From CAYVWB01 sp964455395 (lineage in GTDB: Bacteria > Desulfobacterota > Desulfovibrionia > Desulfovibrionales > Desulfovibrionaceae): a stretch of 64,000 bases of DNA. Below are positions 8,607-18,056 of this stretch, piece after piece. The stretch covers positions 10,140 to 74,139 of the forward strand of contig CAYVWB010000015.1 of assembly GCA_964455395.1 (NCBI GenBank), written 5' to 3'. Numbering within the stretch: the first letter of the stretch is position 1; each line of letters begins with the position of its first letter. The position numbers were made by a program, and so were the translations under genes. The notes under the pieces are model-generated. The model searched no databases. It had not been told where the DNA came from and was given only the letters and a program-made list of their open reading frames with translations.

Positions 8607-8641
8607 GGGGGAAGAACCTTTCTACAGAAAGGTTTTCCCCC
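8607..8641 (+). terminator. Strong hairpin terminator
   Basis: Arms gggggaagaacctttc and gaaaggttttccccc pair with one bulged G around loop TACA, 37 bases after the preceding stop codon. The same AACCTTTC/GAAAGGTT stem-loop type is common behind operons in Desulfovibrio, as I recall it. Confidence 0.8.
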
Positions 8642-8974
8642 GAAAAAGATTTAGGAACACACCCTAGCAGGCCGTTCAGGTCCCCCGCCTGCGGGTTGCG
8701 CCGATGTTCGATCACCGACCCGCAGCCCGCGCCCCCCCAATGCGAACCATGAAGCCGGGGCCTTGCGTGCAGGTCTCCCCCCCGTCACGGCAGACCGCCG
8801 ACCGTTGCGGCCACGCCGGGGCCGAGTCGTCATCGCGCGTGTCTCCCCCCTGCCCTGTCATCATGGAAGAGGCCGCGGCGCGCGGGTCGTCTCTCGGCCC
8901 CTGAGGACGCGGCGTCGCGTTCGCCTTCCGGACGCGCTTACAGACCGGACGGTCGACCGGCAAGCCGCCGGCTC
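8642..8974. other. Intergenic stretch without supported features
   Basis: About 330 bp of GC-rich sequence between the terminator and the convergent threonine aldolase gene. Open frames exist on both strands but have no ribosome-binding site or family match. I see nothing to annotate. Confidence 0.5.
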
Positions 8975-10036
8975 CTACGCCGACACGAGCGCGCGCAGAG
9001 CGTGGGCGAAGGCGTCCACGTCATCTGGAGTGGTGTCGAAGGCGGTCATCCAGCGGGCAACGGGGTCGCCGTCGCGGCCGTCGCGGTTCCAGAGATAGAA
9101 AGGGAACTGCGCCTGGAGCGGCGCCACGGCGGCGGCGGGAAGGCTGGCGAACACGACGTTGGTCTCCACGGGCTGAGTGAGAGCGACCCCGGGATGCGCC
9201 GTGACGGCCTCGGCGAGGCGTTGGGCCATGGCGTTGGCCCGGCGCGCGTTTTCCAACCACAACTCCCCGCCGAACATGGCGGAAAATTGCGCGGCGAGAA
9301 ACCGCATCTTGGAGCCGAGCTGCATGCCCTGTTTGCGGATGTAGGAAAACTCCGCGTCCAGCCCCTCCTTCAGAAAGACCACGGCTTCGCCGTACATCAT
9401 GCCATTCTTGCCGCCGCCCAGGGAGAGGACATCCACGCCGACGTCACGGGTCATGGCGGCGAGCGGGACGTCGAGGGCTGCGGCTGCGTTGGCGAGGCGC
9501 GCGCCGTCCATGTGGAAGGCCAGTCCTTCGCGCGCACAGAACTCGCCAAGGGCGTGGAGTTCTTCCACCGTATAACAGACGCCCAGCTCGGTGGGTTGCG
9601 TCACGCTGACGGCGGCGGGCTGGCTGTGGTGTTCGAACCCGCGGCTGGCTAGCAACGGCGCAAGCGATTCCGGCGCGATCTTGCCGTGATCGTGCGCGAC
9701 CGGGATGAGCTTGGCGCCGAGATGCCGCTCCGGGGCGCCGCACTCGTCCACATTGATATGCGCCGACTGCGCACACAGCACGCTCTGGTGCGGCCGCACG
9801 CAAGTCTGCAGCCCCAAGACATTGGCGGCGGTGCCCAGAAACACGAAATACGCCGAGGACCGGGACCCGAAGTGCGCGCGCAGTTCGTCGCAGGCGCGCC
9901 GGGTGAGGGGGTCGCCGCCGTAGGCCATGGCGTGGCCCTGGTTCGCGTGCTGTAGTGCTTCCATGACGCGAGGGTGAACGCCGGCGTAGTTGTCGCTGGC
10001 GAAAGACCGCCGTGGCGGGGAGTGCGTCGCCGTCAT
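8975..10036 (-). CDS. ltaE: Low-specificity L-threonine aldolase
   Basis: 353 residues of the fold type I PLP threonine aldolase family. The N-terminal SFASDNYAGVHPRVMEAL, the HINVDECGAPE loop, the FHMDGARLANAAAAL motif (residues about 175-189) that contacts PLP, and the Schiff-base lysine K210 in SLGGGKNG are all clear. It cleaves threonine or allo-threonine to glycine and acetaldehyde, which links to the glycine cleavage operon at the right end of the window. The ATG at 10036 is preceded by AGGAAGGAG at eight bases; the open frame extends 37 codons further without a site. Confidence 0.93.
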   Translation of the reverse strand: MTATHSPPRRSFASDNYAGVHPRVMEALQHANQGHAMAYGGDPLTRRACDELRAHFGSRSSAYFVFLGTAANVLGLQTCVRPHQSVLCAQSAHINVDECGAPERHLGAKLIPVAHDHGKIAPESLAPLLASRGFEHHSQPAAVSVTQPTELGVCYTVEELHALGEFCAREGLAFHMDGARLANAAAALDVPLAAMTRDVGVDVLSLGGGKNGMMYGEAVVFLKEGLDAEFSYIRKQGMQLGSKMRFLAAQFSAMFGGELWLENARRANAMAQRLAEAVTAHPGVALTQPVETNVVFASLPAAAVAPLQAQFPFYLWNRDGRDGDPVARWMTAFDTTPDDVDAFAHALRALVSA

Positions 10037-10322
10037 GTGTGGACTCCTTCCTGACGCGCAGCGCCGCGTCTGGCGCCGCGAGTGGCTGAATGTTTGTGCA
10101 ATCTTGCGCCGACTGTCTTGCGTTTGTTGGCAAAGAGGCGTATTCATTACATAGAAAAGTATGGAGAGATCAAGCCGCGCGGGGAGTCATCACGTCTCTG
10201 TCGCGCATTGTCATCGCCGCGAGTGTGCGCCTGCATGTCGCTCGCAATGTTGTGGCCAGGCTCCGTTCAAGAAGGGGAAATTGGCGGAGCGCCAGCCAAC
10301 CCCCATACGCAAGCACGAGTCC

Positions 10323-11801
10323 ATGATGCATACACGCCGCCCCCTGCATGTTCTCGGTAGAGTCGCCTTCGTCCTGACGATGGCCATGTTGCTCACCCCT
10401 GCTCCCGCGACAGGACAAACCGCGCAGGAACTGCACATGTGGCGCGAAGGCGACGCGTTGCGCATAGACGACCGCCGCCCGGATGGCAAGGAAGCCGCGC
10501 CCTCGTTCGGGAATCTCGAAAATCCCAATCCCGAACAGCCCCCCGCCGACACTGCGGAGCAACAGGATGAAGGTCCGGTCTTTGCGGCGCCCCTGGCGCA
10601 ACCCAACCGCGACCTTTCTGCAGAAGAGATGGCCGAGTCTTCCGAACCCATGCAAGCGCCGCAGCAACAAGCCGGGCAGGAGGCGGGCCAACTCCAGCAA
10701 GCGCTGGAGGACATGGTCCAGTTCTCGCCGGATGCCGGACAGGTCACCGTGGGCGACCAGACCTTCAATATCTCTGAGAACATGTCGCCGGAAGAGATGA
10801 TGGCCTTGCAGCAGCAGATGCAGCAACAGATGGGCCAACAGATGCAACAGCAGATGGGCGAGATGGGCGAGATGGGTCCCGCCATGATCATGGCGATGAT
10901 CGGCGGCGCCATCATTCCCGTCTTGGTTATCGGCCTCGCGTTCTATGCGCTCATCACCTTCGTCTTCTACCGCATCGGCAAGAAATTCGGGGTGGGCAAG
11001 TACTGGGAATGGCTCATTCCCATCTACAACATGGTCTTGCTCAACCGCTGCGCAGGCACGCCCATGTACGTCGTCTTTCCCTTCATCGGAGCCATGGCGC
11101 TCACCTTGCTCATGATCCCGATGTTCTTCGTAAGCTTCGAGCTCGCCTTGGGACTTTCCTCCATCGCGCAGATCCTCAACCTCCTCAGCATCATCTCGCT
11201 CTTCATCATCATCGGCAAGGTCGCCGAACGTCTGGGCAAAAGCTTCATCCTCTGGGGCTTCCTCGGCGTGCTGGGCGGCCTGTTGCTGGGCATCCCGTAT
11301 CTCATCCTCGCCTTCGACTCCTCCCGGCCCGTGGACGGCGGCGGCGGCGGAGGCGGGGGATCCGGCAAGCCTTCCTGGAGCGAAGACGACAACCTCTTCG
11401 GGCAGGGCGAACCCCTCCTCGCGGCGGCTCCACCGACTGCGCCACAACCGCCCAAAGCGCCGCAGCCGCCCCAGGCCCCGCCACAAGCGTCGCCTCAGAC
11501 TCCCTCCAGGGAACCCTCCGCCCCGCCCTGGACCAAGGAAGGCTTCGACCACGATGAAGGCATCCCCGGACCGGCGGGCCTCTCTCTGGAAGACCTCGAC
11601 GACGCGCCCCCGCCGCGCCCCACGGCTTCGCAGCAGAAACCCCCGGCGCCGCAGAAAAAATCCGCTGCGCCCAGACAACCTGCCATGAAGCCGCCCCAAC
11701 AGGCGCCCAAACAGGCCAAACCCGCGGCGGCCCAACAGAAAAAGCGGTCCCAACAAGACGACGACTCCATCGGAGGCCCCCCGCCGCTGCTGGAGATGTA
11801 G
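10323..11801 (+). CDS. Membrane protein with signal peptide, DUF5684-like core and proline/glutamine-rich tail
   Basis: 492 residues. Residues 1-33 form a signal peptide (RR then a hydrophobic stretch ending in ATG-QTA). An acidic, Gln- and Met-rich segment follows (QQQMQQQMGQQMQQQ near residues 160-178), then four or five membrane helices containing GKYWEWLIPIYNMVLLNRC, the signature I associate with DUF5684 membrane proteins. A Gly run leads into a cytoplasmic tail of about 150 residues rich in Pro, Gln, Ala and Lys. The function is unknown. ATG 10323 precedes ATG 10326 directly; the ribosome-binding site is weak (CACGAG). A hairpin follows the gene. Confidence 0.75.
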   Translation: MMHTRRPLHVLGRVAFVLTMAMLLTPAPATGQTAQELHMWREGDALRIDDRRPDGKEAAPSFGNLENPNPEQPPADTAEQQDEGPVFAAPLAQPNRDLSAEEMAESSEPMQAPQQQAGQEAGQLQQALEDMVQFSPDAGQVTVGDQTFNISENMSPEEMMALQQQMQQQMGQQMQQQMGEMGEMGPAMIMAMIGGAIIPVLVIGLAFYALITFVFYRIGKKFGVGKYWEWLIPIYNMVLLNRCAGTPMYVVFPFIGAMALTLLMIPMFFVSFELALGLSSIAQILNLLSIISLFIIIGKVAERLGKSFILWGFLGVLGGLLLGIPYLILAFDSSRPVDGGGGGGGGSGKPSWSEDDNLFGQGEPLLAAAPPTAPQPPKAPQPPQAPPQASPQTPSREPSAPPWTKEGFDHDEGIPGPAGLSLEDLDDAPPPRPTASQQKPPAPQKKSAAPRQPAMKPPQQAPKQAKPAAAQQKKRSQQDDDSIGGPPPLLEM

Positions 11802-11841
11802 CGCCCGCCACGGCGCCACCCCCTTGACCCCTTGACGCTTT

Positions 11842-11875
11842 GACGCCGTCTGCGGCTGCCGCCACAGACGGCGTC
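11842..11875 (+). terminator. Hairpin after the DUF5684-like gene
   Basis: Perfect 11-bp arms gacgccgtctg and cagacggcgtc around a 12-base loop, 40 bases after the stop. The T-run is weak (gtgctt), so termination may need Rho or be partial. Confidence 0.6.
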
Positions 11876-11891
11876 GTGCTTGGCAACGCCC

Positions 11892-11919
11892 TTGACAACC
11901 CCATTCGCTGTATTATGAT
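11892..11919 (+). promoter_or_regulatory. sigma70-type promoter of fmdB-htpG
   Basis: A -35 TTGACA (11892-11897), a 16-base spacer and a -10 TATGAT (11914-11919) match the housekeeping consensus in 11 of 12 positions. Transcription would start near 11926, leaving a leader of about 200 bases before fmdB. It is the best sigma70 promoter I can read in the window. Confidence 0.7.
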
Positions 11920-12122
11920 GTCGCGTTGTCACTCGACCCCGACGCGGTCGCCTATAGCGGCGCACAGCCATCCGGTTTCCCAGCGCTCTTTGGCGCGTGC
12001 CGTCGCAGGGGAGACCCTGTGCGCGCACCCAGCGCCGCAGCGTTGGGTATGTCCGCGACGCGGAAGATCAGCGACGCCTCCCGACCCGTGGGGATCACGC
12101 AGCACACCGCAAGGAGCCTCCC

Positions 12123-12320
12123 ATGCCATTGTACGACTACCGCTGTCGAGAATGCGAAACCGTCTTCGAAGAGCTCGTCACGCCGTTGCGCAGCAGCGAG
12201 CCGTGTTGTCCCAGATGTCGCAGCAAAGCCGTCACGCGGCTCCTCTCCAAACCGGCGCCGGCCGGCGCCAGCGTGAAGTCCGGCGGCGGCGGTTGTGCGC
12301 CCCGCGGCGGCTTCACGTGA
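12123..12320 (+). CDS. FmdB family zinc-ribbon protein
   Basis: 65 residues. The N-terminus MPLYDYRCRECETVFEELV and the second pair CCPRC (residues about 28-32) give the CxxC...CxxC zinc ribbon of the FmdB/CxxC_CxxC_SSSS regulatory family. The tail is Gly-rich with a further CAPRGG. Proteins of this family are small, cytoplasmic and poorly understood; some are linked to formamidase regulation. AAGGAGCC lies upstream of the ATG at a good distance. It is followed after 76 bases by htpG, with which it probably shares the promoter at 11892. Confidence 0.9.
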   Translation: MPLYDYRCRECETVFEELVTPLRSSEPCCPRCRSKAVTRLLSKPAPAGASVKSGGGGCAPRGGFT

Positions 12321-12396
12321 GGCTGAAACCGACCGCCGCAGTCTGCGGCGTCCCTCGTCCATACAACCCCTAGCATTTCTGTGGAGCACTCTCGCC

Positions 12397-14358
12397 ATGA
12401 CCCAGACCGGCGCTGAACAGTTCGAATTCAAAGCGGAAGTCCGCAAGCTGCTGAACATCATCACCCACTCGCTGTATTCCAACCGCGAGATATTCCTGCG
12501 CGAACTCGTCTCCAACGCCTCGGACGCACTGGACAAGCTGCGCTACGAGCTCAATCGCAACGTGGAGCCCGTGGACGCCGAGCTTCCCCTGGAGATCCGC
12601 ATCGAGATCGACAAGGACGCCAAGAAGCTCGTCATCACGGACACCGGCGTCGGCATGACCCACGACGAGCTCGCAGCCAACCTCGGCACCATCGCCAAGT
12701 CCGGCTCCGAGGAGTTTCTGGACAACCTCGCCAAGACAGCCGAGGAGTCCCGGAAAACCGACGCCGACACCTCTGCAGACGAAAACGCGCCGGACGCCGC
12801 CTCCATCATCGGCCGTTTCGGCGTGGGCTTCTACTCCGTCTTCATGGTGGCCGAGACGGTCCAGGTCGTCTCGCGCTCCTTCCAGCCCGGCCAGCACGCC
12901 TACCGCTGGACTTCCGACGGCCTCGGCGCGTTCACCATCGAACCCCTGGACGACGCCGACGCCGCCACCGTGCAGCGCGGAACCCGCGTGGAGATCTTCC
13001 TGAAGGACGACGCGGTGGAGTACCTGGACAAGCACCGCGTGGAGGACGCGCTCAAGCGCCACTCCGGCTTCATCCGCTTCGACATCCTCCTCGACGGGGA
13101 GAAGGTGAACACCACGCCGGCCCTCTGGCGCGAACCCAAATTCCAGATCACCGAAGAGCAGTACGCGGACTTCTACAAGCACATCAGCTACGACACGAAG
13201 CCCCCCCTCTCCACCCTGCACGTCTCCGTGGACGCGCCGGTGCAGTTCACCAGCCTCGCGTTCATCCCCGAGCAAGGCCGCGATCTCTACGGCCTCTCCC
13301 AAGGGCGCTACGGCCTGGACCTCTACAACCGCCGCGTGCTCATCGCCAAGGAATTCAAGGATTTTTTGCCGGAATACCTGGGCTTTCTCACGGGCCTTGT
13401 GGATACGGAGGACCTCCCTCTGAACATCTCCCGCGAGACCTTGCAGGAGAACGCGCTCATCCGCAAAATCCAGTCCACCTTGACGAAGCAGACCCTCACC
13501 CACTTGGGCAAGCTCGCCAAGGACGACCCCGAGAAGTACTCGACCTTCTGGCGCGCGCACGGCAGCGTCTTCAAGCACGGCTACGCCGACTACGCCAATC
13601 AGGAAAAGTTCGCGCCTCTGTTGCGGTTCAACGCATCCGGCCTGCCGGACAAGGACGCGCTCATCTCCCTGGACGAGTACATCGAGCGCAGCAAGGAAGG
13701 CCAGGAAGCCATCTATTTCATCGCCGGGACCAGCCGCGAGTCCATAGCCATGAGCCCCCTCATGGAGATGTTCGACCGCAAGGGGATCGAAGCGCTCTAC
13801 CTCTATGAACCCATTGATGAATTCGTGCTGGAGACGCTCGGCTCCTACAAGGACAAGCCCCTTGTGGCCGCGGAGAAAGTCAAGCCGGAGGACCTGGATC
13901 GCTTCGAGAACGCCACAGAGGTGGAGGAAGCCCCCGAGCTCTCCGACACGGACCGCTCCACCATGGACGCCTTGGTGGCGCGCGTGAAGGAGATCCTCGG
14001 CGAACGCGTCACCGAGGTGCGGCTTTCCAAGCGCCTGACCACCAGCCCGGCGCTGCTCGTCAGTCCTGACGACGGCATGAGCTCGCACATGCAGAAGATC
14101 ATGCAGATCATCAACAAGGACGCCGAGCCGCCGCAGAAAGCCATGGAGCTCAATCCGGATCACCCGCTGCTCCGCAACCTTCTCGGCGTCTACAAGAAGA
14201 ATCCTTCGGACGCCTACTTGACGCAGAGCGTGGAGCAGCTTTTCGAATCCTGCTTGCTGATGGACGGCTATCTCACCGATCCACACGCCATGGTGGAACG
14301 CATGAACAAACTGCTGGAACAGTCCAGCGGCTGGTATCTGCAAGTGCACAACGACTGA
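12397..14358 (+). CDS. htpG: Molecular chaperone HtpG (Hsp90)
   Basis: 653 residues, at the long end for bacterial Hsp90. The GHKL ATPase domain carries [40 protein letters not shown] (catalytic Glu and Asn), [11 protein letters not shown] and [14 protein letters not shown]. The middle domain has [19 protein letters not shown] [17 protein letters not shown] with the conserved Arg, and a C-terminal dimerisation domain follows. It is an ATP-dependent cytoplasmic chaperone. A 20-30 residue acidic insertion ([18 protein letters not shown]) follows the lid of the ATPase domain. The ATG at 12397 opens the conserved N-terminus, with GGAG about 11 bases upstream. Confidence 0.96.
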
Positions 14359-14399
14359 TCAGCGCCAGACGCGTCGTATTGCGTCATCCGCATCCTCTC

Positions 14400-14435
14400 G
14401 GGGAAGCTCTTTTACTGCCAGGGCTTCCCCTTTTT
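14400..14435 (+). terminator. Rho-independent terminator of htpG
   Basis: Arms ggggaagc and gcttcccc around a 15-base loop, then TTTTTCTTT, 41 bases after the htpG stop. Confidence 0.85.
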
Positions 14436-14493
14436 CTTTGGCCGAGAGAGAACACTCTGTCCAGCGCCTTGGTTCATGGCTGCATTCTGTGGT

Positions 14494-15285
14494 TCACCGC
14501 ACGAGTTCCTGCAGCTCGACAGCGTTCAGGGGGGCGAAGGCGGAGTCGTCATTGTCGAAGTAACAGAAGCAATCCATGCCCTTCGCGCGCCACTCCTGGA
14601 GATGCTTCGCCATGACGCGCAATTGTTCCCTGGTGTAACGGCCTTTGTAGGGTTCGTGTGTGGGACCATGCATGCGGACATAGCCGAAATCCGCGGTGAC
14701 TCGCCACGGCGTTCTGTATCCCGCCAGCTCGTAGACGCAGAAGGCCGCGTTGTGACGGCGCAAGACATCTTCCACTGCCTGCGTGGCCTCTGCGTCTTCT
14801 GCAGCATGTCTCTTACTTGACGCATCCTTGTCATCATGGTGCGTAATGTGAATCCATCGCGTATCACGAAATTCCACGGCGAGGCGCAAGGATTTCGGAA
14901 AACACGCCAAGGCGTCGTCCAATCGTCTAGGATTCGGCTTCCAGCTGGGTGGCAATTGCAGCAGCACAGGCCCCAGCTTTGCACCGAAAGGACGAATTGC
15001 CTCCAAAAATTTCGTAACAGGCTCTTCCGGGTCCTTCAGCTTCTTCATATGGGTGATGTATCGACTCGCCTTCACGGCGAAGGTGAAATGCTCCGGCGTC
15101 TGTCGCACCCATGTGGAGACGGAGTCTGCATCGGGCAAGCCGTAGAATGTGGAGTTCACTTCCACGCTGGCGAGGTGTTCCGCATACCTGGCGAGCATCT
15201 GCTCACCGGTGACGGACGACTCGTAGAATGGACCTCTCCAGTGCGCGTAGTTCCAACCGGACGCGCCAATGTACGTGGCGGCCAT
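14494..15285 (-). CDS. DUF72 family protein (YecE-like)
   Basis: 263 residues of the DUF72 TIM-barrel family: YIGASGWNYAHWRGPFYE at the N-terminus, ASVEVNSTFYGLP (residues about 39-51), FTFAVKASRYITHMKKL, GPVLLQLPPSW, LAVEFRDTRWI and the C-terminal CFCYFDNDDSAFAPLNA, all diagnostic. Biochemical activity of DUF72 is not established; an endonuclease-IV-like barrel has been noted. An insertion of about ten residues (HDDKDASSKRHA) interrupts the usual loop after the RDTRW motif. AAAGGAGG precedes the ATG at 15285, fixing the start. Confidence 0.92.
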   Translation of the reverse strand: MAATYIGASGWNYAHWRGPFYESSVTGEQMLARYAEHLASVEVNSTFYGLPDADSVSTWVRQTPEHFTFAVKASRYITHMKKLKDPEEPVTKFLEAIRPFGAKLGPVLLQLPPSWKPNPRRLDDALACFPKSLRLAVEFRDTRWIHITHHDDKDASSKRHAAEDAEATQAVEDVLRRHNAAFCVYELAGYRTPWRVTADFGYVRMHGPTHEPYKGRYTREQLRVMAKHLQEWRAKGMDCFCYFDNDDSAFAPLNAVELQELVR

Positions 15286-15428
15286 GCGCGCCTCCTTTCT
15301 GGTGCTCTCCTGTCCTCCTAGCCGCTGCGGCGTGCGCGGACAACGGTGAGGAATCCGGAGATGACCGCCTTCCCCCGCCGCTGGACGCAACCGCCTCCTC
15401 GCGGTACCCTGCACGCAAGGGAGGCGTC

Positions 15429-16865
15429 ATGGGCCGCAGCGCCGCTCGCCCCGCCGAGCAGCACATTCTTCACACCATCGTCGATGGACTCGCTGAGGGT
15501 CTGAGCCAGTTCTCCGGGCCCAGCCGCGCCGCCGTGGTCTACGCCGTGGGGCCCGACGACGAGCTGCGCATCCACGATCCGCAGCGCCTCCTCGACGGTC
15601 ACGAACCCCGGCTGCAGCAGTACTTCGTGGACTCCGACGCATGGCGGCCCACGCCGACGGACGACGCCTGGGGTCTCATCGCGCCCATTGCGCACGAAGA
15701 TTTCCAGCCGGCCGGTCTGGTGACCTTCGCCGGCGGCGCTGCGGCCTGCGCGTATCAGATGTGGTTCACGGAACGTCACCCCGAGATGTGCTCCGCCGCG
15801 CCGGTCACGCGGTGGCTGGAGCACGCCGCCTTGCTGCTGGCCCAGGATCTGGCCGCGCCGCACCCCATGCGGCCGGATACCTCCGGCTATGTGCTGCGGG
15901 AATACGCCACCCACGCCGTGCGTGACGCCTTGCTGGACGAACGCAACCGCCTCCAGGGGTGGGACACCGCCCTGCGCATCTACCCCACGCTGGACGCCAT
16001 CCTCAATGTTTCCAAGACGCTGGAGGAAGGCGCGCCGCCTCGTGGCCGGCTCATCTTTGCGGAACCAGCCCTGCTGGCCCCGGTGCGCTTTCTGGCGCGA
16101 TTCCCCCGCGACCAGCGCCCGCTGCTCTCCAACGCCAAGCACGTGCGCAAGCTGATGCAAGTGGTGGAAGACGGCCACGGCGCTCTCGCTTCGGATGGCG
16201 AGAAGGTGGTGGGCATCGCCGCGCCGCCTGCGCCAAGCGCCGCTGTCACCGCGGATTTCCATGGCAGTCACGGCTTCGTCAGCCTGGGCGGCGAGGAGTT
16301 CTGCAGCTTCTCGGACGGCCGCTTCTCCTCCTCCACGCGGCGGGCCAAGCTGGTGCATCTGGAAGAAATTCTTCTGGAATCCCGACTCCATGCAGATACG
16401 GCGTTCATGTTGTTGCACATGGCGCACGCGCTGACGCACTCGGCGCAGGAAAATCGGCACGGCTGCACGCTGGTCGTGGATCTGGGGCTTTCCCCGTTGA
16501 CGATCCCGGGGCAGCAGTTGGAGACCCCCCTGGACCTGGTGCAGGACCACGCACTCGCCCTGGCCATGGCGCTTTCCCGCGTGGACGGCGCCGTGCACAT
16601 CGGCGCAGACCTGAAACTCTACGGCTTCGGGTGTCTGCTGGACGGCATGGCGGCGCCGGGGGAAAACCGAGCGCGGGGGGCGCGGTTCAACTCCGCGCTC
16701 CGGTTCACGGCTGCGCATCCCCAGACAGTGGCGGTGGTCGTCTCCAAGGATCGGCCGGCTTCCACCTTCCAGAACGGCGTGGAGCTGACGGGGGCTTGCC
16801 CCTTGCTGACGTCGCCCAGCCCCTTCGAACAGCCGCCTTTGTTGCGAACGTGGCTCGCCCGCTGA
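15429..16865 (+). CDS. Putative nucleotide sensor with C-terminal DAC (DisA-N)-like domain
   Basis: 478 residues without membrane segments. The last 100 residues resemble the DisA-N/diadenylate cyclase fold: SRVDGAVHIGADLKLYGFGC (DGA at 386-388), RGARFNSALRFTA (about 416-428) in the place of the cyclase RHR motif, and VAVVVSKDRPASTFQNG like the VIVVSEE strand. RHR is replaced by RFN, so synthesis of c-di-AMP is unlikely and ligand binding more plausible, as proposed for the DACNG/DACNH/DACNV sensor families. The N-terminal 370 residues are of unknown fold. GGGAGG five bases before the ATG fixes the start. It is divergent from the DUF72 gene. The assignment rests on motif reading only. Confidence 0.6.
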   Translation: MGRSAARPAEQHILHTIVDGLAEGLSQFSGPSRAAVVYAVGPDDELRIHDPQRLLDGHEPRLQQYFVDSDAWRPTPTDDAWGLIAPIAHEDFQPAGLVTFAGGAAACAYQMWFTERHPEMCSAAPVTRWLEHAALLLAQDLAAPHPMRPDTSGYVLREYATHAVRDALLDERNRLQGWDTALRIYPTLDAILNVSKTLEEGAPPRGRLIFAEPALLAPVRFLARFPRDQRPLLSNAKHVRKLMQVVEDGHGALASDGEKVVGIAAPPAPSAAVTADFHGSHGFVSLGGEEFCSFSDGRFSSSTRRAKLVHLEEILLESRLHADTAFMLLHMAHALTHSAQENRHGCTLVVDLGLSPLTIPGQQLETPLDLVQDHALALAMALSRVDGAVHIGADLKLYGFGCLLDGMAAPGENRARGARFNSALRFTAAHPQTVAVVVSKDRPASTFQNGVELTGACPLLTSPSPFEQPPLLRTWLAR

Positions 16866-17293
16866 ATCCCGAATCATCCCTCGAGTTTTCGCGTGGCCTT
16901 CGTGGCGCGGAACGACTGGCGCGTCTGCTGCAGACGCGTCGCGGTTCTTCGGGGCGACGGCGTCTCCCCGGCGTGGCGCACGCCGCATGTGTCTTCGTGC
17001 CCTTTTTTTTGCGAAAGAATCGCCTCCGGGACAAGGAAAACAGCTGATTCCACGAAGGGCAGCGACGCTTGTACATTTTATTCACATGCAGATGCAGGGG
17101 ATTTTCGAAGTATTAAGCGACAGATGGAATCCTACCAAAAGACAATGAAACCAATTTTGTGAAATGGATCACTTTTTATGAGATTTCTTTCCATTTCCGT
17201 ATTTTTGGACTATAGCATGCGGTAGGTTTTACGTTCCATAACCATGGAGAGAGGCGACGGCGACGTACGATTTCAACGTGCTCCAAAAAGGGG
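16866..17293 (+). promoter_or_regulatory. AT-rich control region before the dhcA-rnf operon
   Basis: The stretch 17050-17240 is far richer in A+T than its surroundings. A candidate promoter is TTTCCA (17188-17193), 17 bases, TATAGC (17211-17216), which is a moderate match. Upstream of it is the dyad listed separately. A leader of about 70 bases would precede dhcA. The first 180 bases (16866-17045) show no feature. Confidence 0.45.
17157..17174 (+). promoter_or_regulatory. Rex/HcpR (CRP-FNR family)-like operator
   Basis: TTGTGA (17157-17162), six bases AATGGA, TCACTT (17169-17174). The left half is a perfect match to the half-site shared by the NADH-sensing repressor Rex (TTGTGAAnnnnTTCACAA) and the CRP/FNR-type regulator HcpR (TTGTGAnnnnnnTCACAA) of Desulfovibrio; the right half matches four of six positions. 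Its centre lies about 57 bases before the predicted transcription start, a position typical of an activator. Confidence 0.5.
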
Positions 17294-18046
17294 ATGGACG
17301 CCTTGAACAAGCGGTATGCTCCTATTCTGATCGTGTGCGGCGCGCTGGCCGTGCTGGCCATGGTGGGTCAGCTCACGCCAGCGCCATCCCAGGAAACGCC
17401 GGTCCGTCTGCGGCTGGACAACAAAGGCGGCGACGTGGTCCTCGCGCACACCCGCCACACCGAAGACTATGGCGTCTCCTGCGAGACCTGCCACCACGAA
17501 AGCGAGACGCCCAGCCCGGACCCCACGCCTTGCGGCGCGTGCCATCCCGCAGATTTCGATGACGCCTGGCTCGTCGCCCACCAGCAGGACATCCCGCAAG
17601 ACGCCTGCGCCAAGTGCCATCACGCCGTGATGGACGGTCTCGACTGGAGCCATCAGGACCACATCGACCTCTACTCCAGCGACTGCACGGACTGTCATCA
17701 CGGGCCCGACATCGAACCCGAGCCCATGGCCTGCGGCGACTGCCACATGGAGGAAGGCGATGACGCCATGCCCTCCCTGCGCGACGCCGGTCATCAGAGC
17801 TGCATCACATGTCATTCCGACCAGTTCGACGCCGGCCTGGAAGGCTGCAGCTACTGCCACGAGATAACCCCCGTGCAGGAGTTCCAGGCGCCGGCGCCTG
17901 CCTGTTCCCAATGCCACTACGACGCTGAAGAGCCCCTCATTCCCGCGCGCATGGAGGCCTTCCACCAGAGCTGCATGGGCTGTCATGAAGAGCTCGGCGC
18001 AGGCCCCTACGGCGAAGATTCGTGCAACCGCTGCCACACCAGGTAA
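17294..18046 (+). CDS. dhcA: Decaheme c-type cytochrome of the Rnf operon
   Basis: About 250 residues with a single N-terminal hydrophobic anchor or signal (residues 9-26) and ten CxxCH heme sites: CETCH, CGACH, CAKCH, CTDCH, CGDCH, CITCH, CSYCH, CSQCH, CMGCH and CNRCH. It should sit on the periplasmic face and trade electrons between the membrane Rnf complex and other periplasmic cytochromes. The same gene precedes rnf in Desulfovibrio vulgaris. The start is arguable: AAGGGG directly abuts the ATG at 17294 but lies nine bases before a TTG at 17303 (MNKRYAP...), which is better placed. The stop is ten bases before rnfC. Confidence 0.92.
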   Translation: MDALNKRYAPILIVCGALAVLAMVGQLTPAPSQETPVRLRLDNKGGDVVLAHTRHTEDYGVSCETCHHESETPSPDPTPCGACHPADFDDAWLVAHQQDIPQDACAKCHHAVMDGLDWSHQDHIDLYSSDCTDCHHGPDIEPEPMACGDCHMEEGDDAMPSLRDAGHQSCITCHSDQFDAGLEGCSYCHEITPVQEFQAPAPACSQCHYDAEEPLIPARMEAFHQSCMGCHEELGAGPYGEDSCNRCHTR

Positions 18047-18056
18047 AGGGACGACC

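Noticed and set aside
9628..9645. GTTCGAACCC, resembling a tRNA T-loop
   Set aside because: It lies inside the threonine aldolase coding sequence and no acceptor, D or anticodon stem can be built around it.
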